Below, piece by piece: positions 25,186 to 35,245 of a DNA stretch of 64,000 bases (the stretch's first letter is position 1; each line of letters opens with the position of its first letter). A program made the position numbers and the translations under genes. The DNA comes from Geobacter sp. FeAm09 (GTDB lineage: Bacteria > Desulfobacterota > Desulfuromonadia > Geobacterales > Pseudopelobacteraceae). The stretch is taken from contig NZ_CP042466.1 in NCBI RefSeq assembly GCF_008330225.1, positions 2,598,001 through 2,662,000 of the forward strand, read 5' to 3'. The notes under the pieces are model-generated. The model saw only the letters and a program-made list of their open reading frames with translations, was not told the origin of the DNA and did no database searches.

Positions 25186-27233
25186 CTACTTTTTGTCTCC
25201 ACCTTCCGCGATCAGGCGGCGGTACTTGCCCAGCGCCGTCAGCGGGAAACAATTGCGGTAGATATGGTACTTGATCATGAAAAACTTGGGAAAACCGGTG
25301 CCGGTGAAGGCATCCTCGTCCCAGGTTCCATCCTGTTTCTGGGTGTTCAGCAGGTAGTCGATGCCGCGGGCCACGGTCTTGGACTGCACCTCGCCGGCCG
25401 CCATGAGCGCCAGCAGCGCCCACCCCGTCTGGGACGGGGTACTCGGTCCGCTGCCCATCAGCGAGCGGTCGAAGTAGGATTCGCAGACCTCCCCCCAGCC
25501 ACCATCCATGTTCTGCTTGGATTTGAACCAGTTGACCGCCTTTTTGACGTAGGGCAGGGACATATCCTCGCCGATGGCCTGCAATCCGCACAGCACCGAC
25601 CAGGTGCCGTAGATGTAGTTGACCCCCCAGCGGCCCCACCACGGGCCCTCCGGTTCCTGCTCCTTCTGCAGGAATTCGAGGGCGTGCTCGGCCGCCGGAT
25701 GGTTTTTGGAATAATTGAAGTTGCCCATCAGCTCCAGCATGCGTCCGGTCAGGTCGGCCGTCGGCGGATCGATCAGGGCCTCCAGGTCGGCAAAGGGCAG
25801 CTTGTTCAGCAGGTACTTGGTGTTGTCCTTGTCGAAGGCCCCCCAGCCGCCGTTCTGGCTCTGCATCCCCATGCACCAGGAGATGCCGCGTTTGATGGCC
25901 TGCTCCTTGTGTTTGCGATCCCGAACCTTGATGTCCTTGATGGCCAGCATGACGAAACCGGAGTCATCCACATCGGGGTACCAGTCGTTGAGGAACTCGA
26001 AAGCCCACCCGCCCGGCTCCAGTTCCGGGGCCTTGATCTGCCAGTCCCCCTTGCGCCGCACCTCCAGGTCCAAAAGCCATTGGGCCGCCTTGACCAGCGC
26101 GGGGTGATCGGCGGGGACCCCGGCCTCCTGCATGGCCACCAGTGCCAGGGCGGTGTCCCATACCGGCGATATGCACGATTGCAGCACCAGGCCGTCTTCA
26201 TCCTCGATACAGAAATTTGCCAGGGCCTCCAGCCCCTTGACCACGGCGGGATGGTCGTTGGCATAGCCCAGGCAGTGCAGGGCCAGGATCGAGTTGAGCA
26301 TGGCCGGCTGAATGCCGCCCCAGTCGCCGGTCGGCTCCTGGTGATCGAGAATCCACTGCTCGGCGACGGAGGTGGCCTTCTTCTTGAACGGACGGATGGG
26401 GCTCGACTCGTACACCTTGAGCAGATGGTCCACGCCGATGAAGAAGTTTTTCCAGGTAAGGATGCCGTCTTCCTTGCTGAAGGTATAGTCGGTCGGCCGC
26501 GGCGGACGGACGTAGAGCTCCTGCACCCGCGCCCAGGGGGGAAGCTTGCGCACCGGGCGCTCCGCCATCACCACCGAAAGCGGGATAATGGTCCCCCGGG
26601 CCCAACTGGAGAGCTCATAGACGTTGAAATAGGCCCAGTTGGGCAGAAGCATCAGCTCAATCGGCATGGACGGGACGCCGAGCCAGGAGAACTCGCCGAA
26701 CAGGGCCAGGAATATCTTGGTAAAAACCCGCGACTTGATGATGCCGCCGTTGGCCAGGATAAATTCCCGCGCCTTGCGCATGGCCGGATGGTCCGCCGGG
26801 TACCCTGCCAGCTTGAGGGCGAAATACGCCTCGATGGTGGTGGAGAGGTCGCCGGGGCCGGTGTGCCAGATGGCCCAATACCCCCCTCGGTCTGCTTGCT
26901 GAGGATGTAGCGCGCCATCTTCCGCTCGCGCACCTTGTCCACCATCCCCAGGAAGTGGAACAGCATAACGTATTCCGACGTTATGGTGACGTTGGACTCC
27001 AGCTCCGCCCACCAGTAGCCGTCCGGCAACTGCTCACGGAAAAAGAAATCACGGGTCCGCTCGATGGCCTTTTCAAGGGGACTTTTTGCATCACCCACCA
27101 TCTTCTTCCAGATGGAAGGGGGGAGGTGGTGTACCTTGGCAGCCGGTTTTTTGGGGGGATCGAGAGCTGGTGCAGCCGTTTCCGAATTGAATGAGGTCAG
27201 CGCCGTCGAAATCGGATATTTATTTGAATTCAT
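25186..27233 (-). CDS. shc: Squalene-hopene cyclase, interrupted by a single-base frameshift
   Basis: Cyclises squalene to hopene at the membrane. The N-terminal frame runs from 27233 (MNSNKYPISTALTSF) to RYILSKQTEGG; the reading frame then shifts. The second frame continues YWAIWHTGPGDLSTTIEAYF and runs to the end at 25186. The break is at a run of six G (plus-strand C at 26881-26886): one extra G restores an uninterrupted protein of 682 residues, normal for the family. The catalytic DVDD motif (YPDVDDSGF) and QW repeats (QNGGWGAFD, QNMDGGWGE) are intact. Start has GGAG eight bases upstream. Either a sequencing error or a very recent mutation; the rest shows no decay. Confidence 0.93.
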
Positions 27234-27479
27234 TCACAAAGCTCCTGGTGATCGCAGTAGGGCAATGCCGAGGGCATTTGTCAGAGTTAAATTGTGCTTT
27301 AATATCACATAAACCGAAAGATGTATATTCTTTTTCATATTACCGATACACGGCTGTGACACCCGCACCGGCATCCCGGCGGGAATACCGGCCCCAGATT
27401 GAGGTTTGCCAGCATCGGGGTGGTTATGTTATACACGATACGTCAGCCATGAATTCGGCAAAAACGAAGGAGATTATGC

Positions 27480-27800
27480 ATGTTGTCGGGAAAACAGAAA
27501 CGTCACCTGCGCGCCCTCGGGCACAGCCTCAAACCGGTCATCCATATCGGCAAGAAAGAGATCGAAGACGCCTTGGTCGCGGAGGCCAACGCCGCTTTGG
27601 ACGCCCATGAGCTGATCAAGGTCAAACTGCTGGAAAGTTGCCTTCTGGACAAGAACGAGGCCGCCGAGACCCTGGCCGGGTCATGCCATGCCGACATCGC
27701 CCAGGTATTGGGCAGGACGTTCCTGCTCTACCGCCCGGCGACGCCGCCGGTCATCGTCCTGCCGAGCGCGGAAAAACCTGCCAAGGCCAAAAAGGCATGA
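27480..27800 (+). CDS. yhbY: YhbY family RNA-binding protein (CRM domain)
   Basis: A 106-residue single CRM-domain protein associated with pre-50S ribosomal subunits. Visible: LSGKQKRHLRALGHSLKPVI, the GKKEIEDALVAEANAAL helix and HELIKVKLL, plus a Lys-rich tail. AAGGAG lies seven bases before the ATG. It overlaps gph by ATGA. Divergent from shc, with 246 bp between starts in which no gene is seen. Confidence 0.92.
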   Translation: MLSGKQKRHLRALGHSLKPVIHIGKKEIEDALVAEANAALDAHELIKVKLLESCLLDKNEAAETLAGSCHADIAQVLGRTFLLYRPATPPVIVLPSAEKPAKAKKA

Positions 27801-28447
27801 ACGTGCGCGCCGCCTTTTTCGACCTGGACGGCACCCTGGTGGATTCCCTGGAGGACCTGACCGATGCCGTCAACCATATGCTGGCCGGTTTCGGGCGCCC
27901 TTCCCTGGCGGTTTCCTCCGTACGCCGCCTGGTGGGCAAAGGAGCCCGGAACTTGGTCCGGCGGGCGCTCGACACCGACTCCCCGGACGATATCACGCGG
28001 GCGCTCGAACTGTTCGTCGCCTACAACAAGGGCCATATCGCGGACAAAAGCGCCCTCTATCCCGGTGTTCGGGAGACGCTGCACCAACTGGCCGAAAGCG
28101 GCATCCGCATGGCGGTCATCTCCAACAAGAACGAGACCCTCTGCCGTCTGGTCATGGAGGCGCTCGGCATCGCCCGGCAGTTCGAGATCATCTGCGGCGG
28201 CGACACCTTTGCCGAGATGAAACCCTCCCCCCTCCCCCTGGTACGGGTGGCGGAACACCTCGGCATTGCCGCCCACGAAGCGGTCATGATCGGGGACAGC
28301 ATCAACGACGTGCAGGCCGGCCGCCTGGCCGGCGTCGCCACCATCGGCTGCGCCTGGGGCTACGGCGGGCCGGAGGAACTGACGGAGGCCGACCACCGCG
28401 CCACGTCCTTCATGGATGTGGCAACCATCCTCTTGAACGGGACATGA
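27797..28447 (+). CDS. gph: HAD phosphatase, phosphoglycolate phosphatase type
   Basis: A 216-residue HAD-superfamily hydrolase. Motif I FFDLDGTLVDS with nucleophile Asp9, motif II VISNKNE, the Lys of EMKPSP (motif III), and motif IV MIGDSINDVQAG. The cap domain at residues 16-85 fits the Gph subgroup, which removes 2-phosphoglycolate; pyrophosphatase PpaX-like activity cannot be excluded. Translationally coupled to yhbY (ATGA). Confidence 0.85.
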   Translation: MNVRAAFFDLDGTLVDSLEDLTDAVNHMLAGFGRPSLAVSSVRRLVGKGARNLVRRALDTDSPDDITRALELFVAYNKGHIADKSALYPGVRETLHQLAESGIRMAVISNKNETLCRLVMEALGIARQFEIICGGDTFAEMKPSPLPLVRVAEHLGIAAHEAVMIGDSINDVQAGRLAGVATIGCAWGYGGPEELTEADHRATSFMDVATILLNGT

Positions 28448-28466
28448 GCGGGCTGTCGAAAAACTG

Positions 28467-28587
28467 AGGTTGTTCAAAAATAGTCAGATCGCCGCACCCG
28501 CAGAATGCCCTGAGGAGGCGTAGCAGCGCTACGCCGCACGAAAGGACATTCGAGGACGGCGGGGAGATGACTGTTTTTCAACAACCT
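28467..28587. repeat. Intergenic inverted-repeat element, copy 2 (121 bp)
   Basis: AGGTTGTTCAAAAATAGTCA at the left and tgtttttcaacaacct at the right are near complements. The sequence between folds through GGAGGCGTAGC/GCTACGCC arms. It is the shorter relative of the element at 23896-24055 and sits between gph and the aldehyde oxidoreductase, ending 12 bp before the start codon. Confidence 0.85.
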
Positions 28588-28599
28588 ACTTAGGAGACC

Positions 28600-30339
28600 A
28601 TGAACGGCTGGACCGGAACCATACTCAGGGTTGACCTGAACGCCGGAACGGCGCAGCGCGAGACGCTCCCTACGCCGCTACTGGAGGAGTATCTCGGGGG
28701 CCGCGGACTGGGGATGCGCCTGATGCGCGACCACTTCCGGCTCGCCCCCCTCGACCCCGCCATGCCGCTGATCTTCGCCGTCGGGCCGCTGTGCGGCACC
28801 CCCGCCCCGACGGCGGCGCGGCTCTTGGTCGTCTCCCGCTCCCCCCTGACCGGCACCATCTGCGCTTGCTCCGCAGGCGGCAGATTCGCCCGGCGCCTGA
28901 AGGCGGCCGGACTGGATGCCCTCGTGATAACCGGCAGGAGTCAAAAACCGGCTGTTCTGGCAATCGGACCCGATGGGATTACGATCCTGCCGGCCGGCCC
29001 GTTATGGGGCAGGGATGTCCCCGCAACGGCGGCTGCCCTGAAAGGACGGGGCAGCGTGGCGGCCATCGGCCCGGCCGGTGAAAACGGCGTCCCCTTTGCC
29101 AGCATCGTGATGGACGAGGGGAGTTCGGCCGACCGGGGCGGCCTGGGGGCCGTGATGGGCGCCAAAAACCTCAAGGCGGTGGTCGTGGATGGCAACCGCG
29201 TGACGGCCATTGCCGATCCCGCCGCGTTGGACAAGGCCCGCCGCGATGTGCTGCGGCTCTTCAACGCCTCCCCGGTGATTTTCGGCCCCTTGGGAATCGC
29301 GGAGTTCGGCACGCCGGTGCTGGTGGACCTCATGGCCCAGCGCCGCATGACCCCCACCGGGAACTTCCGCGCCACCTTCTTCGAAGGCTCTGCCGCCTAC
29401 TCGGGGCCAGCGATCAAAGAGGCCTTCACCCCCCGGAAGAATGGTTGCTGCGACTGTCCGATCCAATGCCGGAAAGCGACTGAGCAGGGCGTTCCCCTGC
29501 CGGAATACGAAACCGCGTCCCACTTCGGGGCGCTGAACGGGGTGAACGATCTGCAGGCCATCGTTGCGGCGAACCGGGTCTGCAACGACCTGGGGCTGGA
29601 CGGGATTTCGGCGGCCGCCACCATTGCGGCCTGGAGCGAGATCAGGGGAGAGTTCCCCACGGCGGAGCAACTCCCCGGGCTGCTGGAGGACACGGCCCTG
29701 CGCCGCGGCGCGGGCGAGCTCCTGGCCCTCGGTTCGCGCCGCCTGGCGGAACGGCTGGGCCGGCCGGAGCTTTCCATGAGCGTCAAATCCCTGGAACTGC
29801 CGGCCTACGACCCACGCGGCGCCTACGGCATGGCGCTGGCATACTGCACCAGCAGCCGGGGGGGCTGCCACCTGCAGGCTTATCCCATCTCCCATGAGAT
29901 CCTGCGTAAACCGGTGCCCACCGACCGCTTTACTTTTTCCGGCAAGGCCCGCATCATAACCATCGCCGAGGACACCAACGCCGCCATGGACTCCCTGGCG
30001 GCCTGCAAGTTTGCCCTCTTCGGCGCCAGCCTGGAGGAGTACGCGGAGCTGCTGACCGCCGCCACCGGCATCGGCTACTCCCCCCAGCGGCTGCGGGAGA
30101 TCGGCCGCCGTATCTGCCTGACCGAACGTTTCTACAACTGCGCCAACGGTTTTTCCCGCAAGGACGACCGCCTGCCGGAACGTTTCTTCAGCGAGCCGGG
30201 GACGAGCGGCGACGGCATCCATATCCCCCCCATCGACCGGCGACGCTTCGAGGATGAACTGGACAAGTACTACCGCATCCGGGGACTGAATGCCGACGGC
30301 TGTTTCGATGACGCGGGCTTCCTGGAGAAACTGCCGTGA
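28600..30339 (+). CDS. Tungsten-containing aldehyde:ferredoxin oxidoreductase family protein
   Basis: A 579-residue AOR-family enzyme, which oxidises aldehydes to carboxylates with reduction of ferredoxin. The N-terminal domain begins GWTGTILRVDLNAG and GGRGLGMRLM, with the tungstopterin-binding region SAGGRFARRLKAAG. The 4Fe-4S ligands appear as C-x2-C-x3-C (Cys283, Cys286, Cys290) with a late Cys in SLAACKFALF. The length is somewhat below the 605 residues of archaeal AOR. Substrate may be an aldehyde or, in AOR-like paralogues, an aromatic thioester. A short spacing AGGAGACC precedes the ATG. Confidence 0.9.
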   Translation: MNGWTGTILRVDLNAGTAQRETLPTPLLEEYLGGRGLGMRLMRDHFRLAPLDPAMPLIFAVGPLCGTPAPTAARLLVVSRSPLTGTICACSAGGRFARRLKAAGLDALVITGRSQKPAVLAIGPDGITILPAGPLWGRDVPATAAALKGRGSVAAIGPAGENGVPFASIVMDEGSSADRGGLGAVMGAKNLKAVVVDGNRVTAIADPAALDKARRDVLRLFNASPVIFGPLGIAEFGTPVLVDLMAQRRMTPTGNFRATFFEGSAAYSGPAIKEAFTPRKNGCCDCPIQCRKATEQGVPLPEYETASHFGALNGVNDLQAIVAANRVCNDLGLDGISAAATIAAWSEIRGEFPTAEQLPGLLEDTALRRGAGELLALGSRRLAERLGRPELSMSVKSLELPAYDPRGAYGMALAYCTSSRGGCHLQAYPISHEILRKPVPTDRFTFSGKARIITIAEDTNAAMDSLAACKFALFGASLEEYAELLTAATGIGYSPQRLREIGRRICLTERFYNCANGFSRKDDRLPERFFSEPGTSGDGIHIPPIDRRRFEDELDKYYRIRGLNADGCFDDAGFLEKLP

Positions 30340-30758
30340 AGTGGTTCGGCAAAGCCCCCTCCCCTCCGCACGCCGGGCCGCTGCCCACGGACAACAAGGG
30401 CATCGGCGACCTGGGGGAGGATCTGGCCGCGGCATTCCTGGAAGCCAACAAGTACCGCATCCTGGAACGCAACTACCGTTGCCGGGGGGGCGAGGTGGAC
30501 ATCGTGGCCCGGGACCCGCGGGACAAAAGCCTGGTCTTCGTGGAGGTCAAGACCCGCCGCGACCTTTCCTACGGCGTCCCACAGCTGGCGGTGACCCCGT
30601 TCAAGCAGCGCCAGGTTTCCAAGGCCGCCCTGACGTGGCTGGCCAAAAACCGGCAGCAGGACGCCAATGCCCGCTTTGACGTGATCGCCATCCTCCTGAC
30701 GGAGGGGGCTCCCCACAGAATCGAACATATCGAGAACGCCTTTGATCAGGCATACTGA
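30336..30758 (+). CDS. YraN family (UPF0102) endonuclease-like protein
   Basis: A 140-residue protein with a PD-(D/E)xK-type fold: GDLGEDLAAAFLEANKY, RNYRCRGGEVDIVARD, then FVEVKTRRD supplying the Asp, Glu and Lys of the active site. Starts with GTG overlapping the AOR stop (GTGA). YraN genes usually neighbour rnhB or rplS; here the neighbour is different. Role in DNA processing or recombination is suspected for the family. Confidence 0.88.
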   Translation: MKWFGKAPSPPHAGPLPTDNKGIGDLGEDLAAAFLEANKYRILERNYRCRGGEVDIVARDPRDKSLVFVEVKTRRDLSYGVPQLAVTPFKQRQVSKAALTWLAKNRQQDANARFDVIAILLTEGAPHRIEHIENAFDQAY

Positions 30759-30916
30759 CCGGCGGTTGAAATCGCCGTGGGGATGCAGGCATCCAGGGCG
30801 CAAACGGGTGAGCAGACGTGACGCACCCGTCAGGACATTGAGCTTTTGAACGCGCGGCACCACCGCAGGCCAGCCCCGCAAGAGATTTTCAACAGCCTGC
30901 TAACGAGGAGATACCC

Positions 30917-31765
30917 ATGGATTTCACCGTCGTATTGGCCCAGATAAAACCCAAGCTCGGCTGTGTCGCCGACAACCTTGCGCTCATCGAAGAGCGCATC
31001 GAGCAGGCCAAGGCGGCCAAGGCCGACCTGATACTTTTCCCCGAACTGGCCCTGACCGGCTACTTCCTGAAGGACCTGGTGCCCGAAGTGGCCCGGCGGC
31101 TGGATTCGCCCGAGATCGCGCGGCTGGTGGAGCTGTCCCGCGGCATCTCCATCGCCGTGGGCTTCGTGGAGGTGACCGACGACTACCGCTTCTTCAACTC
31201 CGCCCTGTACCTGGAGGACGGGGCGATCAAGCACCTCCACCGCAAGGTCTATCTCCCCACCTACGGCCTGTTCGACGAGCAGCGCTACCTGGCCCGGGGG
31301 GAACGTTTCCGGGCCTTCGACACCAGGTTCGGCCGCATGGGCCTGTTGATCTGCGAGGATATGTGGCATCTCTCGAGTTCCTACATCCTGGCCATGGACG
31401 GGGCAGCGACCCTGCTCTGCCTCTCCAGCAGCCCCGGGCGCGGCGTGGAGGGGGAGTCCCTCGCTTCGGCGGCGTCCTGGCAGAAACTGACCGCCACCAC
31501 GGCGCTGTTCCTCAATTGCCGGGTACTGTACTGCAACCGGGTGGGGTATGAAGACGGCGTCAATTTCTGGGGCGGCTCGGAATATATCGCGCCATCGGGC
31601 GAATCGGCCGTACGGGCCAAACTGCTGGAAGAAGACAGCGTCAGCGCCCGGGTGGAGGAAGGCGCCCTGCGGCGGGAGCGGATCTTCTCCCCCATGCTGC
31701 GGGACGAGAACCTGTTCGTGACCCTGCAGGAACTCAGACGCATCGAACGGGAAAGGAGCCTGTGA
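30917..31765 (+). CDS. Nitrilase-superfamily amidase, glutaminase subunit of NAD synthetase
   Basis: A 282-residue carbon-nitrogen hydrolase. The catalytic triad is visible: Glu in [12 protein letters not shown], Lys in [11 protein letters not shown], and Cys in LLICEDMWH. These sequences match the glutamine-hydrolysing domain of glutamine-dependent NAD synthetases more than other nitrilases. In such enzymes it is fused to the synthetase; here the synthetase is a separate gene that starts on the last base (TGATG). I infer a two-subunit enzyme with ammonia passed between chains. Confidence 0.85.
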   Translation: MDFTVVLAQIKPKLGCVADNLALIEERIEQAKAAKADLILFPELALTGYFLKDLVPEVARRLDSPEIARLVELSRGISIAVGFVEVTDDYRFFNSALYLEDGAIKHLHRKVYLPTYGLFDEQRYLARGERFRAFDTRFGRMGLLICEDMWHLSSSYILAMDGAATLLCLSSSPGRGVEGESLASAASWQKLTATTALFLNCRVLYCNRVGYEDGVNFWGGSEYIAPSGESAVRAKLLEEDSVSARVEEGALRRERIFSPMLRDENLFVTLQELRRIERERSL

Positions 31766-32586
31766 TGGCGGGTTTGTCAGCCAATACGGAACTGCTGCGC
31801 ACCATGCTGGTGGGCTTCGTTCGGGACGAGGTGCACAAGGTCGGGGTGAAAAAGGCCGTGCTGGGATTGTCGGGGGGGATCGACTCGGCTCTGGTGGCAT
31901 TCATCGCCGCCGAGGCCCTGGGGGCCGAAAACGTCCACGCCATCTGCATGCCCTACAAGACCAGCAACCCCGAGAGCGAGGCCCATGCCCGCCTGGTGGC
32001 CCAAGCATGCGGCGTGGAGTTCTCGCTGGTGCCGATCACCCCCATGGTGGATGCTTATTTCCAGATGTTCCCCGATGCCAACAACATGCGGCGCGGCAAC
32101 AAGATGGCCCGCGAGCGCATGACCATCCTCTTCGACCATTCCGCCCACTACTCCGCCCTGGTGCTGGGCACCAGCAACAAAACCGAACTGCTGCTCGGCT
32201 ACGGAACCCTCTACGGCGACATGGCCAGTGCCTTGAACCCCATCGGCGATCTGTACAAAACCCAGATCTGGCAGTTGTCCGAGGCCATGGGCGTACCGGG
32301 CGAGGTGATCGAGAAAAAACCCTCCGCCGACCTGTGGGCCGGACAGACCGACGAGGAGGAACTGGGTTTCTCCTACCGCCAGGTGGATGAGTTGCTCTAC
32401 CGCATGGTGGACCTGCGCCTGTCCCGGGAGGAACTGATCGGCGCCGGCTTTGGCCCGGAGTTCATCGACACCATCTACAGGAAGGTTCAGAACTCCCACT
32501 TCAAGCGGCGCCTGCCGGTGATCGCCAAGGTGTCCAACCGTACCATCGACCGGGATTTCAGGTATTCCCGGGATTGGGGCAAATAA
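31765..32586 (+). CDS. nadE: NAD+ synthetase NadE
   Basis: A 273-residue adenylating amidotransferase-type ATPase that converts nicotinic acid adenine dinucleotide to NAD+. PP-loop [13 protein letters not shown] (residues about 32-44); further NAD-synthetase motifs [14 protein letters not shown] and [21 protein letters not shown] 31765 follows AAAGGAG; a GTG at 31762 is less likely. It can use free ammonia alone, but the overlapping upstream amidase suggests glutamine as donor. Confidence 0.93.
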   Translation: MAGLSANTELLRTMLVGFVRDEVHKVGVKKAVLGLSGGIDSALVAFIAAEALGAENVHAICMPYKTSNPESEAHARLVAQACGVEFSLVPITPMVDAYFQMFPDANNMRRGNKMARERMTILFDHSAHYSALVLGTSNKTELLLGYGTLYGDMASALNPIGDLYKTQIWQLSEAMGVPGEVIEKKPSADLWAGQTDEEELGFSYRQVDELLYRMVDLRLSREELIGAGFGPEFIDTIYRKVQNSHFKRRLPVIAKVSNRTIDRDFRYSRDWGK

Positions 32587-32718
32587 GGGCGTCAACGGAA
32601 AGCGGAGTTGACGACGTGCCGGCGTATTCTGGTACAATGGGGGTAACAGGACGGCAGGGCTTCAGGACCGGGGTGCGGCATGCTGGTGCTCGCACCCGGG
32701 AAGAATGAGGAAACACGC

Positions 32719-33075
32719 ATGAAGCGACGTGATGAATCAACACTTGTCTACTCCAGCGAAACAGGCCGCGTGAACCTTGGCACCGCCAAGCCGCAGAGGA
32801 CGCAGACGCCGAAGCAGGTGCCGGCGCCGCCGGCCGACGGGACGGTCCGCCTGCGCCGCGAGGTCAAGGGGCGCGGCGGGGGGACCGTTATTGTCATCAC
32901 CGGCGTACCGCTCACGGGAGAGGCGTTGAAGGAATTGGCCGGGGCTTTGAAGAAACGCTGCGGCTGCGGAGGAACGGTCAAGGAAGGCGTCATCGAGATC
33001 CAAGGAGATCATCGCGACACCCTGCTCAGGGAACTGGAGTCCCGCGGATACCGGGTCAAACTGGCGGGAGGGTGA
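32719..33075 (+). CDS. SUI1/YciH-like translation initiation factor
   Basis: A 118-residue protein. The N-terminal half is low-complexity (VYSSETGRVNLGTAKP); the C-terminal half is a SUI1 domain: GRGGGTVIVITGVPLTGEAL, KKRCGCGGTVKEGVIEIQGDH and LLRELESRGYRVKLAGG. YciH-type proteins discriminate start codons on the 30S subunit in bacteria. Start at 32719 follows a GAGG site. Stand-alone transcription likely. Confidence 0.9.
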   Translation: MKRRDESTLVYSSETGRVNLGTAKPQRTQTPKQVPAPPADGTVRLRREVKGRGGGTVIVITGVPLTGEALKELAGALKKRCGCGGTVKEGVIEIQGDHRDTLLRELESRGYRVKLAGG

Positions 33076-33091
33076 GGGTACAATTAATTCC

Positions 33092-33120
33092 TTGACCGTA
33101 ATGATTTTTTCAAATATTTT
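33092..33120 (+). promoter_or_regulatory. Promoter for tRNA-Leu
   Basis: TTGACC (33092-33097) and TATTTT (33115-33120) with 17-bp spacing lie about 50 bp before the tRNA. The surrounding AT-rich tract supports a promoter. Confidence 0.5.
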
Positions 33121-33170
33121 TTTATATTCGATTTATTTTGCCAAGCTTGGATCGTAGGCGAGGCGCTCGT

Positions 33171-33255
33171 GCGAGAGTGGCGGAATTGGCAGACGCACCA
33201 GACTTAGGATCTGGCACCGAAAGGTATAGGAGTTCAAGTCTCCTCTCTCGCACCA
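33171..33255 (+). tRNA. tRNA-Leu (TAG)
   Basis: An 85-base class II tRNA with encoded CCA. Acceptor GCGAGAG/CTCTCGC, anticodon stem CCAGA/TCTGG with loop CTTAGGA (anticodon TAG), a long variable arm and TTCAAGT T loop. Decodes CUA and related Leu codons. Confidence 0.97.
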
Positions 33256-33319
33256 ATGTAACAACGCGCACCGCAGGGGCGGGCACGAAACAAATTTCAA
33301 TCAGGAGAGGTTATCCGAA

Positions 33320-34636
33320 ATGCAGGTTCACGTCGAAGAGATAAGCCCGGTCAAGAAGAGAGTCAATATCGAGGTCCCGGCTGAACAGGTCGATGCCGAG
33401 ATCGAGAAGGTTTACGCGGGCATCCAGAAAAAGGCCAAACTCCAGGGGTTCCGTCCCGGCAAGGCCCCCATGCAGCTCATCAAGCGCACCTACAGCGATA
33501 CCATGCGTGAAGAGGTCATGCGCAGCATCTACCAGCAGACCATCTTCAAGGCGCTGGGCGAGCACAAGATAGAGCCGGTGGACGCCCCGACCGTCGAAAG
33601 CGACATCCTCCAGCAGGGGGCGCCTTTCAAGTTCAGCGCCCTGGTGGAGGTCCTGCCGGAAATACTCCTTACCGGGTACACCGGGCTGGAGGTCAAAAAG
33701 GAGATCTACGTTCCCAACCCGGACAGCATCGAGGCCGAACTCAAGCGGATGCAGGAGAGCATGGCCCAGCTCGTGCCCATGAAAGACGATGCCGCCGTGG
33801 AGAATGGTAATATCGTCACCGTCGACTACACCTTTTCCGTGGAAGGGTATCCCAATGAAACCAGCACTGCCGAGGATGCCCAGATCGAGGTGGGTGCAAA
33901 CCGGCTCCTTCCCGGCTTCGAGGAAGGGCTGATCGGCATGAAGTTCGGCGAGACGAAGGACATCCCCGTCACCCTGCCCGTCGGCTACCGCCTTGCCGAG
34001 GCGGTCGGCAAAGAGGGCGTCTTCCATGTCACCGTGAAGGAAGGCAAGTGCAAGGAGTTGCCCGAACTGGACGACGAATTTGCCCGGCAGTTCGGCGAGT
34101 ACGAGTCCATGGAAGAGCTGCGGGCCAAAATGGTCGAATTCCGTGAAAAGCACGAGACCGACCGTATTCAGGGCGAGCTCAAGGAGCACATAGTTCAGGC
34201 CCTGATCGACAAGAACCCCCTCGAGGTTCCCGATGCCCTGGTCAAGCGCCAACTGGACGCCATGCTGGAAAACCTCAAGAACCGTCTGCAGAGCCAGCAC
34301 ATGTCCATCGAGATGATGGGCCTGGACGACAACGGTTTCCGTGAGCGTTTCCGTGACGCCGCAGCCGACAAGGTCCGGGGGGGAATGCTCCTCATGGCCC
34401 TGGTGACCAAGGAGAATATCACGGTTGCCGATGAGGACCTGGCGAAACGTTACGAACTGATCGCCGCCGGCAATCCGGACATGCTCGACCGCGTCAAGGA
34501 ATATTACGAGACGAACCGTAATTTCAAGAGTTCGCTCATCGCCGAGATCAAGGAAGACAAGGCCATCGATTTTCTGCTGGGCAGTGCTGTAATCACTGAA
34601 GTTGACGCCTCCGAGTTGAAGCAGGCCGAGGCGTAA
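33320..34636 (+). CDS. tig: Trigger factor
   Basis: A 438-residue ribosome-bound chaperone and peptidyl-prolyl isomerase. The N-terminal ribosome-binding domain has KLQGFRPGKAPMQLIK (signature GFRxGKxP). The FKBP-like domain begins near residue 160 (VENGNIVTVDYTF; FEEGLIGMKFGETKDIPVTLP), and the helical C-terminal arms follow. GAGAGG precedes the start. First of the conserved tig-clpP-clpX order. Confidence 0.98.
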   Translation: MQVHVEEISPVKKRVNIEVPAEQVDAEIEKVYAGIQKKAKLQGFRPGKAPMQLIKRTYSDTMREEVMRSIYQQTIFKALGEHKIEPVDAPTVESDILQQGAPFKFSALVEVLPEILLTGYTGLEVKKEIYVPNPDSIEAELKRMQESMAQLVPMKDDAAVENGNIVTVDYTFSVEGYPNETSTAEDAQIEVGANRLLPGFEEGLIGMKFGETKDIPVTLPVGYRLAEAVGKEGVFHVTVKEGKCKELPELDDEFARQFGEYESMEELRAKMVEFREKHETDRIQGELKEHIVQALIDKNPLEVPDALVKRQLDAMLENLKNRLQSQHMSIEMMGLDDNGFRERFRDAAADKVRGGMLLMALVTKENITVADEDLAKRYELIAAGNPDMLDRVKEYYETNRNFKSSLIAEIKEDKAIDFLLGSAVITEVDASELKQAEA

Positions 34637-34645
34637 GGAGAAACA

Positions 34646-35245
34646 ATGTATATCCCGATAGTGGTTGAACAAAGCGGCCGCGGCGAGCGTTCGTACGATA
34701 TCTATTCACGCCTCCTCAAGGAGAGGATCATCTTCCTGGGCGGCAGCATCGACGACCACGTGGCCAACCTGGTAATCGCCCAGTTGCTTTTTCTTGAGGC
34801 CGAAGATCCGGACAAGGACATCCACCTCTATATCAACTCTCCCGGCGGCGTGGTAACGGCCGGCATGGCGATCTTCGACACCATGCGCTACATCAAGGCC
34901 CCGGTCTCCACCATCTGCGTCGGCCAGGCGGCATCCATGGGCGCCGTTCTCCTGGCAGCCGGGGAAAAAGGGAAGCGTTACAGCCTGGCCCATTCACGAA
35001 TCATGATCCACCAGCCGCTGGGAGGATTCCAGGGACAGGCTACCGACATCAACATCCATGCCAAGGAAATCCTGCGCATGAAGGACGAACTGAATCACCT
35101 CCTCGCGGAGATGACCGGCCAGCCCTTCGAAAAAGTGGAAACGGATACGGAGCGTGACTTCTTCATGTCCGCCGACGAGGCCAGGGAGTACGGCCTGGTT
35201 GACTCGACGTTCATCAGGAAGCCCGATACGGGAGGTGCAGCATGA
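34646..35245 (+). CDS. clpP: ATP-dependent Clp protease proteolytic subunit
   Basis: A 199-residue serine protease that forms the two-ring barrel. Catalytic triad Ser97 (GQAASMGA), His122 (RIMIHQP) and Asp171 (DTERDFF). Nine bases after tig, and overlapping clpX by ATGA, giving coupled synthesis of the two protease components. Confidence 0.98.
   Translation: MYIPIVVEQSGRGERSYDIYSRLLKERIIFLGGSIDDHVANLVIAQLLFLEAEDPDKDIHLYINSPGGVVTAGMAIFDTMRYIKAPVSTICVGQAASMGAVLLAAGEKGKRYSLAHSRIMIHQPLGGFQGQATDINIHAKEILRMKDELNHLLAEMTGQPFEKVETDTERDFFMSADEAREYGLVDSTFIRKPDTGGAA

Noticed and set aside
30830..30905. Third copy of the intergenic palindrome
   Set aside because: Only a right-end-like stretch (gattttcaacagcctgct) is visible; no matching left end.
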